Shown here piece after piece: positions 9,219 through 18,148 of a stretch of 64,000 nucleotides of DNA (the stretch's first letter is position 1; every line of letters begins with the position of its first letter). Below the pieces are notes generated by a model that had not been told where the DNA came from, searched no databases, and saw only the letters and a list, made by a program, of their open reading frames with translations. Position numbers and translations under genes: made by a program. The stretch lies in the NCBI GenBank assembly GCA_021648025.1, contig JAKITO010000011.1, forward strand, positions 1 through 64,000. The letters run 5' to 3'. The DNA is from Paracoccaceae bacterium. Its GTDB lineage: Bacteria > Pseudomonadota > Alphaproteobacteria > Rhodobacterales > Rhodobacteraceae.

Positions 9219-10631
9219 TCAGGCTGTAAACAGGAAGTCAGACTGATCCACCAATGTTTCATCAAAGTTCACCAAAGTCACAGACGTGTCGCCAAACGTC
9301 ACCAGCGTATGGCGACCCTGATCGACAATCTCAACATCAGAGAAACTCAGGCCATCTGTGATAACGATTTTGTCTTTGCCGTTCTCAAACTTGAATATCT
9401 TGTCAGAACCATCGGCGCTGTCGAACTGGAACTTGTCGCGGCCGGCGAAACCACGCAGGTTGTCGTTGCCATCACCGCCGATCAGGGTATCACCGCCCTT
9501 GCGGCCATTCAGGTTATCGTCGCCGCCGCCGCCTTCCAGAACGTTTGCCTTGTTGCTGCCCCGCAAGGTATCATCACCATCGGAACCGACCGCATTTTCG
9601 ACACTTCGCAGTCCATCATACTGAATCTGGTCATCGAAGATAAAGCGATCACCACCGTAAACACCGGAAAAATCATCCAGGGCGCCGTCATTCGAAAACA
9701 GCGATTCAGCATATCCCCACTGAAGATCTACAAGCACATTTACAATTCCCTTGGCATCATAATACACGGTGTCTTTACCCGCGCCGCCGTCAAATCCGTC
9801 GTTACCGTAGCCAGGCCGGAATTTATCGTTCCCGCCCGAGCCATTAAACGTATCGTCGCCGGTTGATCCTTCGATCATATCCATTGCCGAAAACCGAATA
9901 ACAAAGGAATTGTTGTCGGTGCCGTCAAATGCATCATAATTGACCCGACCGCTCATCTGACCGGATGAGTTGCTGGTGATGGTGATCTCGTTGCTTTGGT
10001 ATGAGACCGAATTGGAACTGTCAAAGCCAAAGGATGCGCCGAATGTTATCTCTTCGTAGGTGTCTGAACTGCCGTTGAATGTGTCGTTGCCATTGGCGAA
10101 GAATACAATTCTGGGCGCATCCAGGGCATCACGCGAATCCGCATCTATTTCATCGTCCCCCGACGAGCCGAACAGCATGATGGTTCCATCCGCCCCAAGG
10201 TTTCTCAGCCCGACGATATCATCCTGGAATGTGGATGAACTGAACGCCTTTTCGATGTCCATTCGGTCATCCCGAATGATTACATCAATCGAGTCCAGAG
10301 TGTTTGATCCATAGCTGCCGCGCTCATAGTCCAGCGACAAAAACGTGCCTTCCTTCGCCAGGTCCAACGAGACGGTATCGTCATCGTTGCCGCCAAGCAC
10401 AAAGGTGCCGGAATAATTTCCGACCACATTGATCAGATCGTTGCCATCATCGCCGTAGATTAAATCACGGCCTTTGCCCGTTGTGATGATGTCATTCCCA
10501 TTACCACCGCGAATTATGTTTTGGCCTTCTTTGCCGTCAATGGTGTCACTCCCATTGAGCCCGTAAATTTTGTCGGCACCGACCGTTCCCATAAGTGTGT
10601 CGTTACCATTAGTCCCGTTAATATAAGCCAT
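9219..10631 (-). CDS. RTX-type calcium-binding repeat protein (probably type I secreted)
   Basis: A 470-residue, very acidic protein made largely of hemolysin-type nonapeptide repeats, e.g. GTNGNDTLMG at the N-terminus, GGDGNDNLRGFAGRDKFQF near residue 400 and several between. These bind calcium once outside the cell. There is no signal peptide; the C-terminus ends in DQSDFLFTA, a hydrophobic tail typical of type I secretion substrates. ATG at 10631 is chosen because a run of G lies just upstream and the repeat pattern starts at once; the frame stays open 54 bases further. No protease, lipase or T1SS genes are adjacent. The promoter side (10670-10770) is AT-rich. Function unknown. Confidence 0.88.
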   Translation of the reverse strand: MAYINGTNGNDTLMGTVGADKIYGLNGSDTIDGKEGQNIIRGGNGNDIITTGKGRDLIYGDDGNDLINVVGNYSGTFVLGGNDDDTVSLDLAKEGTFLSLDYERGSYGSNTLDSIDVIIRDDRMDIEKAFSSSTFQDDIVGLRNLGADGTIMLFGSSGDDEIDADSRDALDAPRIVFFANGNDTFNGSSDTYEEITFGASFGFDSSNSVSYQSNEITITSNSSGQMSGRVNYDAFDGTDNNSFVIRFSAMDMIEGSTGDDTFNGSGGNDKFRPGYGNDGFDGGAGKDTVYYDAKGIVNVLVDLQWGYAESLFSNDGALDDFSGVYGGDRFIFDDQIQYDGLRSVENAVGSDGDDTLRGSNKANVLEGGGGDDNLNGRKGGDTLIGGDGNDNLRGFAGRDKFQFDSADGSDKIFKFENGKDKIVITDGLSFSDVEIVDQGRHTLVTFGDTSVTLVNFDETLVDQSDFLFTA

Positions 10632-10766
10632 TTGCCCCCCTGATTGTATGTGTCTGTAAAAGCTTCGTACTACTAAAATAATCACTCACTAATGGTGGAG
10701 TTCTATCAATAGTGGGGGAAACTGTATATAGATGTATATCAAAAACATGCTTTTTTTGTTAATCAA

Positions 10767-11408
10767 CTACTTCTGCGCGATCAAGCTAAGGTTGTTGGCG
10801 GGCATTTCAATTACCTCACGCATTTCCAAGCCGGTATCCTGTATCAGGTCCATTACGTCAAAGTCATCCTTATAGCCGATATCAGGGTTTTGGGCCCGCA
10901 GGCTTTGATGAAAGGAAATATCGCCGTCGCTGGTCAGTTTTTCACCTCGCATGAAGGGGCCATAGATCACCAGACGCCCGCCACGGGTCAGGGCACTGGC
11001 GGCTTCGGCAATCAGGGTACTTGCCTGTGCATCGGTGATCAGGTGCAGCAGGTTGGACAGGAAAATCAGCGACTGACCGGTATATTTTGCGCCCCACCCG
11101 GGTGCTGTTGCGTCAAGGAAAATTGCCGGGGCCAAATTGGTTAGCCCTGCGTCTTTGGCGTAGGCGTCGGCGCTGGCGCGCCGTGTTGCGTCCACATCGC
11201 TTGGCTGCCAGTTCAGCCCCGGCATCAGGGCGGCCAGGCGGGCTATGTGCTCTCCGGTGCCGCTTGCCAATTCCAATGCGTTGCCTGTGGCCGGGGCCAC
11301 CTCTTGCAGCAGGTCACAGATGGCATCAATATTGCGGGCCGCGGACGGGGCCACCAACCGGTCGCCGACCCCGGGGTGGGCGGTACTGATGTTTGCAGGT
11401 TGTTTCAT
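10767..11408 (-). CDS. DUF938 family class I SAM-dependent methyltransferase
   Basis: A 213-residue protein matching the DUF938 family. The SAM-binding motif is visible as ALELASGTGEHIARLA (residues ~43-58). The family signature SNLLHLI lies near residue 120, and RLVIYGPFMRGEKLTSDGD around 147-165. The substrate is not known for this family. Its ATG overlaps the stop of the aldo/keto reductase gene by four bases (ATGA), so the two are co-translated. Confidence 0.88.
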   Translation of the reverse strand: MKQPANISTAHPGVGDRLVAPSAARNIDAICDLLQEVAPATGNALELASGTGEHIARLAALMPGLNWQPSDVDATRRASADAYAKDAGLTNLAPAIFLDATAPGWGAKYTGQSLIFLSNLLHLITDAQASTLIAEAASALTRGGRLVIYGPFMRGEKLTSDGDISFHQSLRAQNPDIGYKDDFDVMDLIQDTGLEMREVIEMPANNLSLIAQK

Positions 11409-12388
11409 GACTGTTCTTCGCTTCTGTCAGTGGCCAGTGGCGGGGTCGGGCTGAGGGCGCTGATCCGGTCATAGAGGTCAGCCGGCAATTCATACGTCAG
11501 CGCGGCCAGTGATGGGCGCAATTGGTCTGCCGTTCGCCCGGATATGATTGGTATCGGGCTTGTTTGATGCGCCGCAACCCAGGCAACGGCCAGGGTGGTC
11601 GGGTCAACATCATGTTGCCTGGCCAAAACCGTAAGATTACCGGCGACATCGTACATCCAATCCTGATCATAACGGCGCGCATAGCGGTTGTCTTCGCGAA
11701 GTCGCCCCGGTGTCCCAACACCATACTTTTCCGGTGTCCCAACACCATACTTTTCCGGTGTGCCGACACCGTATTTCCCGGTCAAAAGCCCACCTCCAAG
11801 GGGTGAATAGGCGGCCACGGCGATGTTCTGGTCTGCACTCATTGGCAGGATTTCGACCTCGGCCTGACGTTTGACAAGATTGTACATCGGCTGGACGATA
11901 TCGATTTCAAGGTCGAACTCGGCCGCAACCCTAACCCAGTGCATCACCTGCCAGGCCGCAAAATTGGACAGGCCGATATAGCGGATGTGCCCGGCCTGAT
12001 GTAACGTCGCCATCCCTTCCATCGTCACCCTTGGGTCCGTGTCGGGATCGAACCCGTGCAGGTACAGCACATCCACCATGTCCATGCCCAACCGTTTGCG
12101 CGAGGCATCAAACTGAGCCTGCAAATTGGCCAGCCCGGCGCCGCCAACCGCGCCGAATTTGGTGGCAATCAGCAATTGATCGCGTTCGTCGCCGATCATT
12201 GCACCCAAAAGGGTTTCAGAAGCACCTTCGGTATAAATCCAGGCAGTATCGAAATGGGTGATGCCTGCCGCGCGGCAGGCCTTGTACATGGCAAGCGATC
12301 GGGGTTCATCCGCCTTGCCGCCGAATTGCATTGCGCCAAAGGCAAAGCGGCCCATCGGCGTGCCATCCTGAGAGGTAAGTTTTTTCAT
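11405..12388 (-). CDS. Aldo/keto reductase
   Basis: NADPH-dependent oxidoreductase with a TIM-barrel fold. It has 327 residues from the ATG at 12388 (MKKLTSQDGTPMGRFAFG); the frame stays open 72 bases upstream but that part does not resemble the family. Catalytic positions appear in FDTAWIYTEG (Asp and Tyr), ATKFGAVGG (Lys) and LYLHGFDPD (His). ISGRTADQLRPS near the C-terminus is the NADP-binding region. Three tandem copies of EKYGVGTP-like residues interrupt the loop after GGGLLTGKYG, from a 24-bp tandem repeat. It is the first gene of a pair with the DUF938 methyltransferase. Substrate unknown. Confidence 0.9.
   Translation of the reverse strand: MKKLTSQDGTPMGRFAFGAMQFGGKADEPRSLAMYKACRAAGITHFDTAWIYTEGASETLLGAMIGDERDQLLIATKFGAVGGAGLANLQAQFDASRKRLGMDMVDVLYLHGFDPDTDPRVTMEGMATLHQAGHIRYIGLSNFAAWQVMHWVRVAAEFDLEIDIVQPMYNLVKRQAEVEILPMSADQNIAVAAYSPLGGGLLTGKYGVGTPEKYGVGTPEKYGVGTPGRLREDNRYARRYDQDWMYDVAGNLTVLARQHDVDPTTLAVAWVAAHQTSPIPIISGRTADQLRPSLAALTYELPADLYDRISALSPTPPLATDRSEEQS
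11707..11778 (-). repeat. Three tandem 24-bp units inside the aldo/keto reductase gene
   Basis: Units at 11707-11730, 11731-11754 and 11755-11778. The first two are identical; the third differs at a handful of positions. Being 24 bp long they keep the frame and encode repeats of EKYGVGTP. It looks like a recent slippage or duplication event within the coding sequence. Confidence 0.95.
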
Positions 12389-12420
12389 TCTCGTACAGTT
12401 ACACGGGCGCCACGACAAGA

Positions 12421-12447
12421 AAAGGCCCCGCAAATTGCAGGGCCTTT
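12421..12447 (-). terminator. Terminator downstream of the BMP lipoprotein/importer operon
   Basis: AAAGGCCCTGC and GCGGGGCCTTT pair around AATTT on the minus strand, with a T-rich 3' flank. It lies 27 bases past the stop of the substrate-binding protein gene at 12474, closing the xdh/importer operon before the aldo/keto reductase. Confidence 0.85.
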
Positions 12448-12473
12448 CCCAATCATTCAATTGTCAGACGAAA

Positions 12474-13547
12474 TCAGTTCGGGATGTCGCCTTCGATGCC
12501 TTCGACATAGAACCCCAGGCCAGCCAACACGCCGTCATCCGCCACCTCGCCATCCTTCAGCCAGACAGACCCGTCCTGCTTGTTCAAAGGTCCGGTGAAC
12601 GGGTGGTATTCGCCCGATGCAATTGATGCCTTCATCGCCAGGGCCTCGGCCTTGACGTTTGCCGGTACGCGATCGGTGATTTCACCAATGCCGACCATGC
12701 CGTCGCCAATGCCATTCCAGGTGTTGACGGTAGACCATGTGCCATCCATGAGGGCCTTGGTACGTTCGACATAATACGGACCCCAGAGGTCCAGAATGGC
12801 CGAAACCCGCGGACCATCCTTGTATTTCGACATATCCGAGGCCTGCCCAAAGCCGATGACATTGCCCGCGGCTTCAGCAGCCGCCAGAGGTGCTGTTGAA
12901 TCCGTGTGTTGCAGGATCACGTCGGCACCCTGTTCGATCAGTACCTTGGCGGCATCGGCCTCTTTGGCCGGATCAAACCACGTATAGACCCAGATGATCT
13001 TGAATTCCACATCGGGGTTGGCCTTGCGGGCGTGAATGAACGCGCTGTTGATGCCACGGATAACTTCGGGGATCGGGAAGGAACCGATGTATCCGACGAT
13101 ATTGGATTGCGTCATGCTGCCGGCAATATGGCCCTGGATGGCGCGACCCTCATAGAACCGCGCACTATACACAGAAACATTGTCCGAGGTTTTGTACCCG
13201 GTGGCGTGTTCAAATCGCACATTCGGGAATTTCTTGGCCACTTTCAATGTGGCATCCATATATCCGAATGACGTGGTAAAAATCAGATCGGCGCCGTTCA
13301 GGGCCATCTGGGTCATGACGCGCTCGGCATCCGGCCCTTCGGGTACGTTCTCGACAAAGACGGTTTCAACGCTATCGCCCAGTTCTGCCTCGATCTGAAG
13401 ACGGCCCTGGTCGTGGGTATAGGTCCAGCCGCCATCGCCAACCGGTCCGACATAAACAAAGCCGACCTTGGTTTTTTCGGCCCAGGCGCCACCGGCTGCC
13501 AGACCAAGCGCCAGTGCGGCACCCGTCAATAGTGTGGTAATTCTCAT
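12474..13547 (-). CDS. BMP family ABC transporter substrate-binding protein
   Basis: Periplasmic binding protein of the basic membrane protein (BMP/PnrA-like) family, which binds nucleosides or purine-type compounds. It has 357 residues. The signal peptide (residues 1-23) ends in AGGAWA, and mature sequence begins EKTKVGFVYVGPVGDGGWTY, the family start. It is the last gene of a set with two permeases and a double ATPase upstream. The xanthine dehydrogenase genes lie further upstream on the same strand. I infer uptake of a purine nucleobase or nucleoside for XdhAB; the exact ligand is not visible. Confidence 0.92.
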   Translation of the reverse strand: MRITTLLTGAALALGLAAGGAWAEKTKVGFVYVGPVGDGGWTYTHDQGRLQIEAELGDSVETVFVENVPEGPDAERVMTQMALNGADLIFTTSFGYMDATLKVAKKFPNVRFEHATGYKTSDNVSVYSARFYEGRAIQGHIAGSMTQSNIVGYIGSFPIPEVIRGINSAFIHARKANPDVEFKIIWVYTWFDPAKEADAAKVLIEQGADVILQHTDSTAPLAAAEAAGNVIGFGQASDMSKYKDGPRVSAILDLWGPYYVERTKALMDGTWSTVNTWNGIGDGMVGIGEITDRVPANVKAEALAMKASIASGEYHPFTGPLNKQDGSVWLKDGEVADDGVLAGLGFYVEGIEGDIPN

Positions 13548-13579
13548 ATTTTCACTCCCTTATATGATAGTGTTGGCCC

Positions 13580-14500
13580 CTAGCGTGAGGCGTGGAATAT
13601 TCGGCCAAGTGAGGCCGGCGCGCTGCTTTTGTCTTTTGACAGGATCACCAGCACGATGATGGTTATGATATACGGCGACATTGCCAGATATTCGACCGGA
13701 ATGGCAACGCCCGCGGCCTGTAAATTAAGCTGCACAACCGTGACCCCCCCGAACAGATAGGCCCCTAGCAGAACCCGCCACGGCTTCCAACTGGCAAACA
13801 CCACCAACGCCAGGGCGATCCAGCCGACACCGGCCGTCATGCCCTCGGTCCATTGCGGCACCCTGACCAGCGAAATATAGGCCCCACCCAAGCCGGCGCA
13901 GGCCCCGCCAAACATGATCGCCATGATGCGAATTCGCACGACCTTAAAGCCCAGCGCATGGGCCGCATCGTGGTTTTCACCGACCGCGCGCAGGATCAGC
14001 CCGGCGCGGGTGTACTTCAGCAGATACCAGACAGCGCCAATAATGGCGACGCTCAGATACAGGACCAGATCATGGCTGAACAGGATTGGCCCGACCACCG
14101 GTAAATCGCTTAGAACCGGGATGTTCAGCTGCTCGGTCGTTGGCGGGCGTACCCCGACATATTTCTGACCCATCAGCGCGCTAAGGCCCAGCCCGAACAG
14201 GGTCAAAGCCAAACCTGATGCCACCTGATTGGCCAGAACAACCTGCGTCAGAAACACAAATAGCAGCGACAAGGTGGCACCACCAATGGCCGAAGCAATA
14301 AAGCCCAGCAAAGGCGAGCCGGTTTCGACCGCAATGGCAAAGCCGCTGATTGCGCCGACAATCATCATGCCTTCGACACCAAGGTTCAAGACCCCGGCCC
14401 TTTCCGCCACCAGTTCGCCTATGGCCGCCAACAGGATCGGCGTTGCCGCAACCATCAGGGATGCCACCAACAAAACCGGATTGATTGAACTAAGATCCAT
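13580..14500 (-). CDS. ABC transporter permease (BMP/nucleoside type), second subunit
   Basis: Inner-membrane permease of the BMP-type importer. It has 306 residues and many hydrophobic segments. The family motif GELVAERAGVLNLGVEGMM lies near residues 25-43, typical of BPD_transp_2 permeases. I chose ATG at 14500 because GAGGTGG sits 6 bases upstream; an earlier in-frame start would overlap the previous gene. The start is one base from the stop of the preceding permease, so the two are translationally linked. Confidence 0.92.
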   Translation of the reverse strand: MDLSSINPVLLVASLMVAATPILLAAIGELVAERAGVLNLGVEGMMIVGAISGFAIAVETGSPLLGFIASAIGGATLSLLFVFLTQVVLANQVASGLALTLFGLGLSALMGQKYVGVRPPTTEQLNIPVLSDLPVVGPILFSHDLVLYLSVAIIGAVWYLLKYTRAGLILRAVGENHDAAHALGFKVVRIRIMAIMFGGACAGLGGAYISLVRVPQWTEGMTAGVGWIALALVVFASWKPWRVLLGAYLFGGVTVVQLNLQAAGVAIPVEYLAMSPYIITIIVLVILSKDKSSAPASLGRIFHASR

Positions 14501-14501
14501 T

Positions 14502-15587
14502 TTACGCCACCTCACCGGTTCCGGTGCGCATCCGCACCCGAAAATTGGTCAAAATATCAAACGCCAGCAGAAAGAACAAAAGCATCCCCTGAAACACCTG
14601 AATGGCCGATGCCGGCAGGCCCATGCTTGATTGCGCAATATCGCCACCGATATAGGTCAGCGCCATCAGCCCCCCCGCCAGCAGAATGCCAACCGGGTGC
14701 AACCGCCCCAAAAAGGCAACAATGATCGCCGTGAACCCATAACCGACATTGAAATCAATACTGATCTGCCCCGATGGCCCCGAGGCTTCGAACAGCCCCG
14801 CCAACCCGGCCAGCGCACCCGACGTGCCCAAAACAATCAGCACCAGCAGTTTCGGTTTGACCCCGGCAAATCGCGCCGCGCGCGGGGCTTCTCCGGTCAA
14901 CCGGATATGAAACCCCAGCATATGCCGGTTCAGCAGGATATAGGAAAAAATCACCGCAATGAATGCCGCAACCATGCCCCAATGCATGCCATAATCCTGC
15001 GCAATCCAGGAATTGGCACTGGCATAGTCATTCAGATTACGACTGCCCGGAAAGCCAAACCCATCCGGGTTCTTCAATAATCCAAGCGACATCGAGGCCA
15101 GCAACTGTTCGGCCACATAAACCAGCATCAGCGAAACAAGGATTTCATTGGTCCCGAACCGAACCTTCAACAACGCCGGGATCATCGCCCAGGCCCAGCC
15201 GCCGAACGCCCCGCCAATCACCATCAGCGGAAAGATATACCACGCCTCAAGCGGATAAAATGCAAGGCCAACCCCGGCCCCGACCAAAGCGCCGACAATA
15301 TACTGCCCTTCGGCACCAATATTCCAAATTCCCGCCTTGAACCCCAGGCTCAGACCGATGGCAATCAACACCAAAGGCGCGCCTTTGACCAACAACTGCG
15401 GGCGATAATAAAACGCGAATTCCCCAAACAACGGATCATAAAAGATCGTCCTGATCGCCTCCAACGGGTTCTTGCCCAGCGCCATGAACAACAACCCGCC
15501 AAAGAGCATCGTCGCCAACACCGCCACCAACGGCGTGGCCATTGACCAAACCCGGGAAGGCTGCGGTCGCTTTTCCAGTATTATCAT
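14502..15587 (-). CDS. ABC transporter permease (BMP/nucleoside type), first subunit
   Basis: Inner-membrane permease partner. It has 361 residues from ATG at 15587, preceded by a GGGGA-type ribosome site; a TTG five codons upstream is possible. The conserved cytoplasmic loop GFKAGIWNIGAEGQYIVGAL lies near residues 85-104, followed by several membrane helices. It pairs with the next permease to form the channel for the substrate delivered by the BMP protein. A 102-bp gap, carrying a palindromic repeat, separates it from the ATPase gene. Confidence 0.92.
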   Translation of the reverse strand: MIILEKRPQPSRVWSMATPLVAVLATMLFGGLLFMALGKNPLEAIRTIFYDPLFGEFAFYYRPQLLVKGAPLVLIAIGLSLGFKAGIWNIGAEGQYIVGALVGAGVGLAFYPLEAWYIFPLMVIGGAFGGWAWAMIPALLKVRFGTNEILVSLMLVYVAEQLLASMSLGLLKNPDGFGFPGSRNLNDYASANSWIAQDYGMHWGMVAAFIAVIFSYILLNRHMLGFHIRLTGEAPRAARFAGVKPKLLVLIVLGTSGALAGLAGLFEASGPSGQISIDFNVGYGFTAIIVAFLGRLHPVGILLAGGLMALTYIGGDIAQSSMGLPASAIQVFQGMLLFFLLAFDILTNFRVRMRTGTGEVA

Positions 15588-15604
15588 GCCACTCGTCCCC
15601 AATA

Positions 15605-15665
15605 CTGGTCCATAAATATCCCCGTCCGCTGCCCGGCAGACGGCTTTGCCGCCAAGAGGAAAGGC
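15605..15665 (-). repeat. Intergenic palindromic repeat, possible copy B
   Basis: On the minus strand the gap between the ATPase and permease genes contains GGCGGCAAAGCCGTC, then CTGCCGGGCAG, then GGACGGGGATATTTAT. The layout (hairpins followed by a GG-A-TTTAT tail) resembles the repeats at 6470-6540 and 19276-19340, but the tail matches only in part. It may be a diverged member or another repeat family. Confidence 0.45.
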
Positions 15666-15689
15666 AGGAAGACCCTTTTTCGCACCATA

Positions 15690-17207
15690 TCATACATGCG
15701 CCACCTCCATCCCATGTGCCCCGCCCAGCATCAGACCGATCTCTTCCACCGTCAGTCCCGACGCATCCCTAGGCGCACTCAATCGTCCTTCATTCAACGC
15801 CGCAAAACTATCCGAAATCTCCATCAACTCATCCAGATCCTGCGATATACACACCACCGCAGCCCCCCCGGCGGCCAGATCCAGAATTGCCTGCCGGATC
15901 GACGCCGCAGCCGACGCATCCACCCCCCAGGTCGGCTGGTTGATCACCAACACATCCGGTCTCTGCAACACTTCACGCCCAACTACAAACTTCTGCAAAT
16001 TCCCGCCCGACAATGATCTCGCGGCATTCTCCGGCCCTGGTGTGCGCACATCAAAAACCTCGATAATCCTCTCGGCAAACCCTTTCGCCTCGCCCCATTT
16101 AAGAAACCCGCGCGATTCAAGCCCCTCTCGCACAGACCCGGTCAGCATCGCATTCTCAGTCAGACTCATGTCTGGTGCCGCCGCATGCCCCAGCCGCTCT
16201 TCGGGTGCCGTCAGCAACCCCAGCCGCCGCCGCTCTGTCGGCCCCAACCGCCCAATAGGCTGCCCATCCAGCTTGACCGCATCAGCCTCGGTCAAAGTCT
16301 CCCCTGACAACACCCCAAGCAACTCATCCTGCCCATTACCGGCCACGCCACCAATGCCCAGAACTTCGCCCTTCCTCACCGTCAGATGCACGTTTCGCAA
16401 AGGCGTCCCAAACTCAGACGGCGACGGCACTGAAAGACCGGAAATATCCAACGTTACCTCACCCATCTCCCTGGTGGCCCTCTCAGGTGTCTTCAGTTCC
16501 GAGCCAACCATCAGCTCCGCCATCTCACTCGCCGAGGTCTCCGAAGGTGTACACTCACCCACATTCTCCCCCAACCGCAGCACGGTCGCATGATCACAAA
16601 GCGTGCGAATTTCCTCCAGTTTATGCGAAATGTACAGGATCGACGTCCCTTCAGACCGCAGCTTAAGCAACGTCTCAAACAGGATTTCCACCTCTTGCGG
16701 TGTTAACACACTGGTCGGCTCATCCATGATCAGCAATTTGGGGTCTTGCAACAGGCAGCGAATAATCTCGACCCTCTGCCGCTCCCCGGCACTCAGATCG
16801 CCAACCCTCCGATACGGATCCAACGGCAAACCATAATTCTCGGAAACCTCGCGAATTTTTACCGCCAGATCCCGCATATCCGGCGGGTTTTCCATGCCCA
16901 AGGCAATATTCTCGGCCACGTTCAATGCGTCAAACAACGAGAAATGCTGAAATACCATCGCAATTCCGTCCGCCCGTGCCGCCCTCGGTTCAACTGGCGC
17001 AAATATCTTACCTTTCAGCAGCATCTGGCCAGAATCCGGCTTCACCAACCCATAGATTATCTTGACCAGGGTCGATTTTCCGGCACCGTTCTCTCCCAGC
17101 AAGGCATGCACTTCGCCCTCGCCAATATCAAACGAGACATTGTTGTTGGCAATCACACCCGGATAGGCTTTGGTCAGCCCCTGCAAGCTCAATAAAGGCG
17201 TTGTCAT
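15690..17207 (-). CDS. ABC transporter ATP-binding protein with two ATPase domains (BMP/nucleoside importer)
   Basis: ATPase of the purine/nucleoside-type importer, 505 residues. The first domain has Walker A GENGAGKST (near residue 40), signature LSAGERQRVEI and Walker B LLIMDEPTSVL. The second has the GIGGVAGNGQDELL P-loop-like motif and LSGGNLQKFVVGRE, as usual for RbsA/NupO-type proteins with an atypical second Walker A. The ATG at 17207 overlaps the xdhC stop (ATGA), which fixes the start. The frame stays open upstream within xdhC, but that is antiphase to the real gene. Confidence 0.94.
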   Translation of the reverse strand: MTTPLLSLQGLTKAYPGVIANNNVSFDIGEGEVHALLGENGAGKSTLVKIIYGLVKPDSGQMLLKGKIFAPVEPRAARADGIAMVFQHFSLFDALNVAENIALGMENPPDMRDLAVKIREVSENYGLPLDPYRRVGDLSAGERQRVEIIRCLLQDPKLLIMDEPTSVLTPQEVEILFETLLKLRSEGTSILYISHKLEEIRTLCDHATVLRLGENVGECTPSETSASEMAELMVGSELKTPERATREMGEVTLDISGLSVPSPSEFGTPLRNVHLTVRKGEVLGIGGVAGNGQDELLGVLSGETLTEADAVKLDGQPIGRLGPTERRRLGLLTAPEERLGHAAAPDMSLTENAMLTGSVREGLESRGFLKWGEAKGFAERIIEVFDVRTPGPENAARSLSGGNLQKFVVGREVLQRPDVLVINQPTWGVDASAAASIRQAILDLAAGGAAVVCISQDLDELMEISDSFAALNEGRLSAPRDASGLTVEEIGLMLGGAHGMEVAHV

Positions 17208-18148
17208 GCGTGTCGTTCCTTCCTGATAAACTCTGCCCCGACCGGGCGCAGCATCTCTGCCGCCACCCCAACCGCAATCATCTGTGGATGTTTTCCCAAC
17301 CCCGGGTCGCCAATCGGACAGGTGATCCGGCCTATTTGGTCGTCCCCGTGCCCCAAAGCCGCCAAACGACTGCGAAACCTCGCCCATTTGGTCGCCGAAC
17401 CAATCAACCCGGCAGATCCAAACCCCCGCCGCAACAACTGATCGCACAATTCCAGATCAAGCGCATGAGAATACGTCACAACCAAATGCTCCGCCCCCTC
17501 GGGCGCATGGCGCGCCAACTCAGCAGGCCGGGCAACCGGCACAACCCTGGCCCCCGAAACATTCTCGGGAAACCGCTCTGGTGCTGTATCAACCCAGGTA
17601 ATCGCAACATCCGGCAGCGGCGCCAGAACCTGTACCAAAGCCCGCCCCACATGCCCGGCACCCCATATCCAGATATCGCGCCCGGGCTTATGCACCGGCT
17701 CAATCATCCAGCCATCCAGCAATTGCACCTCAGGCGCTTCGCCCTGCCTCGCCTGCGCCAGCAGGCGCCGGACGCCAAGCGTCAGCGCGGCGCCCCGTTC
17801 AACCGGCCTCGCCACCACATCACCCTCAAGTCCGGCGATCACTTTCGCATCATACACTTCACTCAGCAACGTCACGGCGCCGCCGCAACATTGCCCCAGA
17901 TCAGGCCCCAACGCATGTACCTTAAGCGCCACAGGCGCGCTCATCCGCCGCGCCGCGTCAGCGGCCTGAAACTCCAGCGCACCACCGCCAATCGTCCCCG
18001 CCTGCCCAACACCATCCTTCATTGGCCAAACAAGCATCGCCGCCCCGACCTCGCGCGGGGACGACCCCCGGACTGCGGCGATGACAACCCGCACCACCTG
18101 GCCGTGCCGGTTCACCACCGCGCGCAAAGCCTCAATATCAAACCCCAT
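17204..18148 (-). CDS. xdhC: Xanthine dehydrogenase accessory protein XdhC
   Basis: Chaperone that binds molybdenum cofactor, helps its sulfuration and inserts it into XdhB. It has 314 residues from ATG at 18148, which has GGAGGG 7 bases upstream. The N-terminal domain contains SSPREVGAAMLVW, GTIGGGALE and the conserved GQCCGG (near residue 100). The C-terminal Rossmann domain has IWGAGHVGRALV. It overlaps the end of xdhB by 11 bases. The next gene in the operon is the importer ATPase, an order that ties purine oxidation to uptake. Confidence 0.94.
   Translation of the reverse strand: MGFDIEALRAVVNRHGQVVRVVIAAVRGSSPREVGAAMLVWPMKDGVGQAGTIGGGALEFQAADAARRMSAPVALKVHALGPDLGQCCGGAVTLLSEVYDAKVIAGLEGDVVARPVERGAALTLGVRRLLAQARQGEAPEVQLLDGWMIEPVHKPGRDIWIWGAGHVGRALVQVLAPLPDVAITWVDTAPERFPENVSGARVVPVARPAELARHAPEGAEHLVVTYSHALDLELCDQLLRRGFGSAGLIGSATKWARFRSRLAALGHGDDQIGRITCPIGDPGLGKHPQMIAVGVAAEMLRPVGAEFIRKERHA

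Noticed and set aside
11707-11778. CRISPR-like array
   Set aside because: Units are contiguous with no spacers and lie in frame inside an intact enzyme gene.
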